From the NCBI GenBank assembly GCA_947497295.1, contig CANMFU010000009.1, positions 1 to 64,000 on the forward strand: a stretch of DNA of 64,000 nt, given 5' to 3'. This DNA is from an uncultured Roseovarius sp. GTDB taxonomy: Bacteria > Pseudomonadota > Alphaproteobacteria > Rhodobacterales > Rhodobacteraceae. Under the pieces are notes generated by a model. The model worked only from the letters and a program-made list of their open reading frames with translations, did no database searches and was not told the DNA's origin. A program made the translations under genes and the position numbers. Shown one piece after another: positions 57,768 through 64,000 of the stretch (positions are counted from its first letter, which is position 1; each line of letters opens with the position of its first letter).

Positions 57768-59324
57768 ATGTCCCTTGTCACTAGCAACCATTTGAATCGC
57801 CGCAATTTTCTAAAAACCACTGCTGCGACAGCCATCGCCGCATCTTGGCCGATGGGCGGCGCGGTTGCCGCGCCAAAACGCGGTGGTCACCTTCGTATTG
57901 GTCTCGGCCACGGCCAAACGACAGACACCCACAACCCTGGCACGTACGAAAATGACTTTGTGGTCGGATTGTCCTACGCCATTCATGGCAGGTTGGTAGA
58001 AGTGGCTCCTGATGGCTCTTTCATTCCCGAAGTCGCGCAAAGCTGGGAGGCGACCCCCGATGCCGCCATCTGGCGCTTTAAACTCCGCAAGGGCCTGAGC
58101 TTTCACTCCGGCAAACCCGTCACCGCCGAGGATGTCATGGCCTCGATCAATTTCCATCGGGGAGAGAAATCCGCATCCGCCGCAGGCCCCCTTGTCGCGG
58201 AGATCCAGAACATCACGATCGAAGGCGACGACATTTTGGTTTTCGCATTATCGAGTGGTAACGCCGATTTCCCATTTACGCTGACCGACTATCATCTGAC
58301 GATCCTGCCAGCCAAGGATGATTCCATTGATTGGAAATCCGCCGATGGGTGCGGCAGCTACATCTTGAAAGACATCAAATTTGGCGTCTCAGCCTTGCTT
58401 GAGCGCAACCCAAATCACTGGCGCGACGACGTTGCATGGTTTGACACCATTGAGATGCTTGCCCTCGTCGACCAGAATGCACGTACGTCCGCGTTGATAG
58501 CGGGCGACATCGATGTTGCTGACCGGCTTGATCTGAAAACTGTCAACTTGTTGGCGCGAAATCAGAATATCGACATCAACGAAATCGCAGGCACGCAGCA
58601 TTTTGCCTTCTCAATGTCGACAAACAAGGCACCTTTTGACGACAACCATGTCCGAATGGCCTTGAAGCATGCCATAAACCGGGAGGAATTGGTTGAGAAA
58701 ATACTCTTTGGGTTCGGCTCGGTCGGCAATGACATACCTGTTGGCCCAAATCAGAAATTCTACAACACCGACCTTGAGCAACGGACGTATGACCCCGACA
58801 AGGCCAGGTGGCACCTGAAACAGGCTGGCATGGATGGCCTCTCGGTCAGCCTCTCGGTCGCTGATGCAGCGTTCAACGGGGCCGTTGATGCCGGATCTCT
58901 TTTTCAGAATTCGGCAAAGGCTGCGGGAATTGATCTAAAGGCTGTGCGCGAACCCAATGATGGCTATTGGTCAAACGTCTGGATGCATAAACCCTTCTCA
59001 GCTGTCTACTGGGATGGGCGGCCTGTAATGGATAAGATGTTTGCCAGCGCCTATACCTGCGGTGCGCCGTGGAATGATACGTTCTGGTGCCACGAACGGT
59101 TTGAGCAATTGCTAGTTGCGGCTCGCGCCGAGCTTGACGAGGCAAAGCGCCAGGAAATGTATTTCGAAATTCAGGAGATTGTTCACAATCAAAGTGGAGC
59201 GATCATACCAATGTTCGCGAATTACGTATTCGGCACGTCCAAGAAAATCGGAAAGCCCGACATTATCGGATCCAATCTGGATCTGGATGGCTCGCGCTGG
59301 GCAGAGCGGTGGTGGTTCGTATAA
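57768..59324 (+). CDS. Family-5 extracellular solute-binding protein (ABC transporter)
   Basis: A 518-residue protein starting MSLVTSNHLNRRNFLKTTAA at 57768 after GGAAGGA. The twin-arginine motif RRNFLK and an alanine-rich segment form a Tat signal. The SBP_bac_5 plan is clear (VVGLSYAIHGRLVEVAPDGS; EVAQSWEATPDAAIWRFKLR; VKLGKHAINREELVEK-like region). Such proteins deliver peptides, amines or opines to ABC permeases. No permease or ATPase gene follows here, so it may use another transporter. It is 63 bp after the transaminase. Confidence 0.9.
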   Translation: MSLVTSNHLNRRNFLKTTAATAIAASWPMGGAVAAPKRGGHLRIGLGHGQTTDTHNPGTYENDFVVGLSYAIHGRLVEVAPDGSFIPEVAQSWEATPDAAIWRFKLRKGLSFHSGKPVTAEDVMASINFHRGEKSASAAGPLVAEIQNITIEGDDILVFALSSGNADFPFTLTDYHLTILPAKDDSIDWKSADGCGSYILKDIKFGVSALLERNPNHWRDDVAWFDTIEMLALVDQNARTSALIAGDIDVADRLDLKTVNLLARNQNIDINEIAGTQHFAFSMSTNKAPFDDNHVRMALKHAINREELVEKILFGFGSVGNDIPVGPNQKFYNTDLEQRTYDPDKARWHLKQAGMDGLSVSLSVADAAFNGAVDAGSLFQNSAKAAGIDLKAVREPNDGYWSNVWMHKPFSAVYWDGRPVMDKMFASAYTCGAPWNDTFWCHERFEQLLVAARAELDEAKRQEMYFEIQEIVHNQSGAIIPMFANYVFGTSKKIGKPDIIGSNLDLDGSRWAERWWFV

Positions 59325-59475
59325 AGCTGGAGTTCCGACACTCCGGGCAAAAGGGGCCACTGGCACAGAAGTACCAATGGTCGGTTTGATCACCACATTG
59401 GCCTGACGTAATTTTACCTTTTTGGACAGGCTTGCGGTGTTTCCAAGCTATATGCCGGGCTGGACGTGACGCTGC

Positions 59476-59574
59476 TTTCAGCCGCGCCACGTCTGGCACG
59501 CATGAATTGTCCGGCGCGTGCAAGTCAAGTGTCGAATGCGGACGCATCGTATTGCGAAATGCACTCCAGTTCGT
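59476..59574 (-). pseudogene. Relic of an IS3-type transposase C-terminus
   Basis: The minus-strand frame contains FRNTMRPHSTLDLHAPD, the C-terminal signature (N-T-x-RPHS-L) of IS3/IS481 transposases. Nothing else of the element remains. The flanking 59325-59810 has no supported gene. Confidence 0.55.
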
Positions 59575-59810
59575 TGACGCGGCGGGCCCGGAGCCGTCAT
59601 TGAATTTCGTCAATGCTGATGGTGACTGTATCAGCCTATGCCACAATCGCGCGAATGAGATGTTGTCTGGATACCGGTCTGTGCCAGTGTCGAAATCCGT
59701 ACCTATCAGGCGCACTGGCTTCTTTATCTGTACTATGATCTCAGCTGGTCCGTGAATGGGTGCCCGCCGCTCGCGGCATCAGGTAAACCATTCCGGCGAG
59801 GGAAGATACG

Positions 59811-61040
59811 ATGGATATGACGGCACCACTTCCTGCCATCCAGATAGATGGCTTCACTGCCTTCACCGTTGCGATAATCGTGTATTTTGCCGGGGTGCAT
59901 TTAACCACGAAGATCGGATTTTTGCGGACCTACTCAATCCCTGAACCTGTATCGGGTGGGATTTTTGCGGCACTGATCGCCTGGGGTATCGTTGCGGCGA
60001 CCGGACGAGCGGTAGAGTTCGAAATGACCGCACGGGACATTCTGCTGGTCTATTTCTTCACCACAGTGGGTATGTCGGCGCGGGTTAGCGACCTGGTGAC
60101 GGGTGGCCCGATCCTGGCGCTGCTGTTGGTGCTGACGGCCGGATTCATGGTTGTTCAGGCCGGGATCGGGTTCTTGGGCGCGGTACTTTTTGGCCTGCCG
60201 TCGCAGGCTGGCGTAATGTTGGGTACGGCAGCCCTGATCGGCGGCCATGGCACTGCAATCGCGTGGGGCCCGGTTGTGGAAAGTACCTATGCGGTTACGG
60301 GCGCAGCCGAACTGGGCATTGCCACGGCCACGCTGGGTCTGATCGTGGCGAGTTTGCTGGGCGGTCCCATCGCGAGGTATCTGATCTTCAAGCACAAGCC
60401 CGAGCTTCCCGACACTCCGACTGAATCGTATGCTGGTGCGGCTTTGGAAGAGCATTCCCGCGCCGGAGGGCGGGTCAGCAACGGCGATTTCATGCGCAGT
60501 ATTCTGTGGCTCAACATCTCGGTTGCCATCGGTGTGTCCGCCCATGCGGGACTACAGGATGCAGGGATCAAGCTGCCCTTGTTTGTACCATGTCTGATCG
60601 TTGGCATTGTCATTTCCAACGTGGTGCCCAGGATATTCCGCAGGATTGAGTGGCCGTCGGGGACCCCGGCCATGGGGCTGATACAGGAATTCAGCCTGTC
60701 GGTATTTCTGTCAATGTCGCTGATGTCGATGCAGTTGTGGGTTTTGGCAGACCATGCCGGCGTGTTGGCCGTCACCGTTGCGATGCAGGCGGGGGCGGCG
60801 ACGCTGTTCATCATTTTTGTGGTGTTCCGGGCGATGGGGCGAAATTACTTTGCCGCTGTCATCTGTTCGGGGTTTACCGGGGTGACGCTGGGCGCGACAC
60901 CCACGGCCATCGCCAACATGACGGCCGTGACCCACCGCTATGGCGCCGCGCCTTTGGCGTTCATCGTGCTTCCTCTGGTCTCGGCCTTCTTCGTTGATCT
61001 GATAAACGCTTTGCTTATCCAGTTCGCGCTGGGACTGTAG
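59811..61040 (+). CDS. gltS: Sodium/glutamate symporter (GltS family)
   Basis: A 409-residue membrane protein with about 10-11 hydrophobic segments. Family signatures are PEPVSGGIFAALIAWG near the N-terminus, the re-entrant GGHGTAIAWGP, and GVTLGATPTAIANM near the C-terminus. It imports glutamate or a related dicarboxylate with sodium. The start MDMTAPLPAIQ is preceded by GGGAAG. It may be co-regulated with the transaminase unit, which yields or uses amino acids, but a 490-bp gap with an IS relic separates them. Confidence 0.9.
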   Translation: MDMTAPLPAIQIDGFTAFTVAIIVYFAGVHLTTKIGFLRTYSIPEPVSGGIFAALIAWGIVAATGRAVEFEMTARDILLVYFFTTVGMSARVSDLVTGGPILALLLVLTAGFMVVQAGIGFLGAVLFGLPSQAGVMLGTAALIGGHGTAIAWGPVVESTYAVTGAAELGIATATLGLIVASLLGGPIARYLIFKHKPELPDTPTESYAGAALEEHSRAGGRVSNGDFMRSILWLNISVAIGVSAHAGLQDAGIKLPLFVPCLIVGIVISNVVPRIFRRIEWPSGTPAMGLIQEFSLSVFLSMSLMSMQLWVLADHAGVLAVTVAMQAGAATLFIIFVVFRAMGRNYFAAVICSGFTGVTLGATPTAIANMTAVTHRYGAAPLAFIVLPLVSAFFVDLINALLIQFALGL

Positions 61041-61327
61041 GCCCGCAACGGGATACGTAGGGGGCTTGTGTGGATGCACCGGCTATTGCGGTCGCGGCGT
61101 TCCGGTAAGCCTCACTCGGTCGAAACACGCGGTGCTGCATCGCAGTTAACCGAAGGCGATTTTCAGTTGACGCGTTTGAAACGGCAGCCGCTGCGGCTTG
61201 GCGTTATCGAAGTCTAATATGCGTTTTGTAATTCTGATTGGTCCGAGCTTGTGAAACTTTCCATGACGGACAATCATTTGGCGGCTAAGCTGGAGTCTGG
61301 ATCGAAGGCGCGGCCAAAGGAGAAAGC

Positions 61328-61924
61328 ATGAGAAAATATGACCTGATAATTGCGCTGACGCTGACGCTGACGGCTACGACAGCGATTGCGCAAAATGAGG
61401 TGGGCCTCACCAAAGACATGCCGACAGCCAAGGTGCAGACCCGGAACGGGCTCGTCGAGATTGACAGGATCCAGGATACAACACATGCGATCAGCGGCTA
61501 TTGGGCGCTGACATCGCGCCCGTGCCCCGAGTTTTGCATCCAGCCACACAGCCCGGCAGATGGGGTGACAACAATCGGCGAGCTGGAGCTAATAGAGATG
61601 TTGCAAGATCCGGGCACTGTGGTGGTGGACAGCCGCACTTTTGATTGGTTCGAGGGGGGAACTATTCCCGGGTCGATCAACATTCCCTATCACTATGTCG
61701 TAGATGAGCTGGCCCAGTTGGGCTGCGCACCGGATTTCGACGGCTGGGACTGTACCGAGGCGAAGCCCGTTGCGCTGTTCTGCAACGGCGCGTGGTGCGG
61801 CCAATCTCCCACGGCGATCCGCAACATGATCAATGCCGGATATCCCGCAGATCGCATCTTCTATTATCGCGGCGGGATGCAGGCATGGCGATTGCTGGGC
61901 CTGACGGTGAGCGGCAGCGAATAG
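61328..61924 (+). CDS. Exported rhodanese-domain protein
   Basis: A 198-residue protein with signal peptide (MRKYDLIIALTLTLTATTAIA, where a CTGACG triplet repeat gives TLTLT). The rhodanese domain begins near residue 80 (LIEMLQDPGTVVVDSRTFDWF) and has the active-site loop FCNGAWCGQS with the conserved cysteine; it ends with YRGGMQAWRLLGL. It probably handles sulfur transfer or redox chemistry in the periplasm. Confidence 0.87.
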   Translation: MRKYDLIIALTLTLTATTAIAQNEVGLTKDMPTAKVQTRNGLVEIDRIQDTTHAISGYWALTSRPCPEFCIQPHSPADGVTTIGELELIEMLQDPGTVVVDSRTFDWFEGGTIPGSINIPYHYVVDELAQLGCAPDFDGWDCTEAKPVALFCNGAWCGQSPTAIRNMINAGYPADRIFYYRGGMQAWRLLGLTVSGSE

Positions 61925-61975
61925 CGGGTTTGCCGATGACCATCGCAGCACGGGCGCCTTTGATTGCGGGCTTTT

Positions 61976-62998
61976 TCAAATGGCGTTTGCTGGGAAAAGA
62001 TCGGCGTGCTTTTCCGCGACGTTATGTGCGAACGCTGCGAAATCAGGTCCGGCGGAATATGTGACACCGGTTGCTGCAATCGCGTCCAGATCCCGTTGAT
62101 CTTGGGCATCAATCCCGGCACCGGGCGTTCGCAGTCCGACGGCGATGATGCGGTCTTTATGACGCTCTATTACGTCACGGTAAATTTGGGCGTCGTGCTG
62201 CCCCGTGTCACCCAGAAGTATGGCTGGTAAATCCGGATTGGCACGCAGAATGTGATCGATACTTGCCCCTTTATGGCTCCCATGTCCGTCCGTAATAAAC
62301 TTGGTATCGCTCAATCCAAGATCGCGTAAGAACATCGGCCCACGCACCAGCCCTGTATTGTCGAAGATATCCGATAGGAAATCATGCAGGTTCCATGGTG
62401 ATGAGCTTACATAGAAAACTGGATTACGTCCATTTTCGGAGAGTGTATTCATCAAGTCGATTGCGTCTGGAAACACGTGCCGGGTCAGCGAATTTCCTGT
62501 AAACGAGGTGTAGAGATTGCGCATAAGGGAGTAGGCGCCAGTTTCCAGCATGGTGTCATCAATGTCCGAGATGACGATGAAGCGTGCATCAACGGCGGGA
62601 ACAAAGAAAAGGCAAGGTGCTGCGACCTCGCTGTCTTCTATATATACCTGCTCTGTGCCCCATCCGGTGCGGGCGTCGCGTGGCAAAAGCAGGGTGAAAT
62701 AGCCCTCTTCATCTGTCATTGCTTCTGAATTGCCGCAACGCACAGTGACGTCGCGCACCTCATCGGTCAGAAACATGCCCAGCATTTGCCGTAAATTTCT
62801 AAGTCGCGTCTGACCTTCGACCGCTGACGCATGTCGTAGTCTGCTCAGAACGCGCCCGCGCAGGATGATTTGATCGGCGGTGGCATAGCCGATATAGGCG
62901 TCAATCTTGCGGCCTTTGCCTGTCCGGCTGAACAGCTGATCGGCAATGCGTTCTGCTTTCAGCGCAGCGCGGTGAACAAGACGTTTGAGCATAGCCAC
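61976..62998 (-). CDS. App1-type phosphatase (DUF2183 domain)
   Basis: A 340-residue protein starting MAMLKRLVHRAALKAERIA. Residues about 150-320 form a HAD-like App1/DUF2183 phosphatase: DIDDTMLE (residues about 156-163, the nucleophile pair), YVSSSPWNLHDFL, the lysine in HKGASIDHIL and ILLGDTGQHDAQIY. Yeast App1 is a phosphatidate phosphatase, so lipid dephosphorylation is the likely activity. It lies 65 bp from a phospholipase D gene on the same strand, which suggests a shared lipid-turnover role. Confidence 0.88.
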   Translation of the reverse strand: MAMLKRLVHRAALKAERIADQLFSRTGKGRKIDAYIGYATADQIILRGRVLSRLRHASAVEGQTRLRNLRQMLGMFLTDEVRDVTVRCGNSEAMTDEEGYFTLLLPRDARTGWGTEQVYIEDSEVAAPCLFFVPAVDARFIVISDIDDTMLETGAYSLMRNLYTSFTGNSLTRHVFPDAIDLMNTLSENGRNPVFYVSSSPWNLHDFLSDIFDNTGLVRGPMFLRDLGLSDTKFITDGHGSHKGASIDHILRANPDLPAILLGDTGQHDAQIYRDVIERHKDRIIAVGLRTPGAGIDAQDQRDLDAIAATGVTYSAGPDFAAFAHNVAEKHADLFPANAI

Positions 62999-63062
62999 CT
63001 ACTAAATTTCGGGCGTTCAATGGTCGCTGTCTGAGCGCTGACGCTCAGAGGGCAGCCGGGCT

Positions 63063-64000
63063 TCAGCTCCGAGGGCCGCCGCCTCGCCATTTTTGCCATG
63101 CCAGAAAGGCCAGACCGCCGACCAGCGCGCCCCCGGCGATCATGGCCAGATGCCGCGGGCGCAGCCCTTGGCCTGCAGACGTTTCCTGACCCGGGCGATA
63201 GCGCGGATCAAGCAGGCGGGTGTTGGCCAGAAATCCGCCAATAATGCCATCGGGTCGCGGGTCAATCTGGCGCAGCCCACGCCCCTTGGGGGCGTTCAGA
63301 CGCTCGATGGCGCCGATCAGTGAATTTTCCTGTTGCAGGGCCTCATCGAAAGCCTCTGGCGCGACCCCGAGATGCTCGGAGACAAGACGCGCGCGGAATC
63401 GGGTGATCAGCGCCTCTGGCCCCTCGACCGCAACGTCACATTCGGTGTCAAATCCCAAAGAGCGGTCGTTGAGATTGCTGGATCCAAGTCGCAGAAGGCC
63501 GGCATCAACGATCATGATCTTGGCGTGGACGTAGATTGGCTCGCCCTTGGCAGTTACTGGATAAAAGATGCGAAAACGGTCTTGATGATCGGCGTCGCGC
63601 AGTCTGTCGATCATACGCGCGCGCAAGACATGCATTGCATCGTCTTCGAACTGCGACATGGCGGAATCGGGGTTGATCACAACGATTTCGGGGCCGTCCT
63701 GCTCTTTCAGGCGCTTCTCCAACGCCTCGCAAATAGTTTCGGCCGCGAAATACTGCGATTCAATATAGATGGCTTTCCTCGCGGCCTCGATACTGCTGAT
63801 AAAGAGTTGCTCGATCTCATTTATCAGCGGCTCGTCATCGTAGGGCGGCTCGGTCCGGGCGATTGCAACGTCAACTTCTTTGGCGTCAATGTCCAGATCC
63901 TCGGGCCATATATCGGCATCCACGCTGGCGGGGCGCTCCAATGTATCGCCGGTTGCCCGGAGCCAACGCTTGCGGGAAAGCTCCGCCAGCGCGGATGCCG
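63063..64000 (-). CDS. Phospholipase D family protein, 3' part
   Basis: The frame is open to the window end, so the N-terminus lies outside. The visible part ends with a C-terminal membrane segment (LAMIAGGALVGGLAFLAW). The catalytic HxKxxxxD motif is HAKIMIVD in YVHAKIMIVDAGLLRLGSSN; a second HKD motif should be upstream of the window. The segment before it (ALAELSRKRWLRATGDTLE) matches full-length PLD homologues, so the TTG at 63941 is not the true start. It is probably co-transcribed with the App1-type phosphatase. Confidence 0.9.
   Translation of the reverse strand, partial: ASALAELSRKRWLRATGDTLERPASVDADIWPEDLDIDAKEVDVAIARTEPPYDDEPLINEIEQLFISSIEAARKAIYIESQYFAAETICEALEKRLKEQDGPEIVVINPDSAMSQFEDDAMHVLRARMIDRLRDADHQDRFRIFYPVTAKGEPIYVHAKIMIVDAGLLRLGSSNLNDRSLGFDTECDVAVEGPEALITRFRARLVSEHLGVAPEAFDEALQQENSLIGAIERLNAPKGRGLRQIDPRPDGIIGGFLANTRLLDPRYRPGQETSAGQGLRPRHLAMIAGGALVGGLAFLAWQKWRGGGPRS

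Overview
The window looks like an alphaproteobacterial chromosome, most probably from the Rhodobacterales (Roseobacter group). The GC-rich codon use, the initiator tRNA, the Ku/LigD pair, the SBP56-type methanethiol oxidase and several EcfG-like promoters (GGAAC, 16-17 bases, NGTT) all point that way. No species can be named from the sequence alone.

Layout. An initiator tRNA-Met gene (1-77) is followed directly by an integrated element. That element starts with a large serine recombinase whose last codons run antisense into the tRNA, and it ends near 44207, where the last 12 bases of the tRNA recur. A second serine recombinase (44136-45851) sits at this second copy and opens a second island running to the right. 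The window therefore appears to hold two tandem islands in one tRNA-fMet site. Each recombinase is preceded by a related small gene.

Element 1 (about 78-44206). Its mobility module (1-9.4 kb) holds the recombinase, a soluble AAA+/M41-like protein, a zinc-knuckle GIY-YIG-like protein, a ribbon-helix-helix protein, a MobV-like relaxase and a probable oriT. An IS3 remnant follows. The cargo (10.4-36.4 kb) is a stress package: Hsp20 genes, PRC-barrel protein, LigD-Ku end joining, a large catalase, an esterase, a nitrilase-like amidase, ion transporters, a Crp-type regulator, and a tightly overlapping seven-gene operon of glycosyltransferases, an acyl-CoA-dehydrogenase-fold protein, a PIG-L deacetylase and a NodS-like methyltransferase. 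After the operon come a YciE-like ferritin-fold protein and small envelope-stress proteins (DUF883/YqjE/DUF3618 types). Four EcfG-like promoters lie in front of these cargo units, so much of the island is probably driven by the general stress response. From 36.7 to 44 kb the element is patchier: a 150-bp repeat, a short-chain dehydrogenase fragment, an HExxH protein, a complete Hachiman (hamA-hamB) anti-phage pair and an exported VasI/TagO-like protein.

Right part (44.2-64 kb). This holds a DksA-like zinc-finger gene, methanethiol oxidase plus a [2Fe-2S] ferredoxin, a small cluster of methyltransferase, flavoprotein, glycosyltransferase and FemAB-like acyltransferase, a TetR/transaminase/peptide-binding-protein unit, a GltS-type symporter, an exported rhodanese, an App1-type phosphatase and the 3' part of a phospholipase D gene cut by the window end. 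Where island 2 ends is not visible.

Most of the undescribed biology is likely in the stress-promoter-linked glycan operon (26.6-33.5 kb) and in the way integration rewrites the recombinase C-termini.
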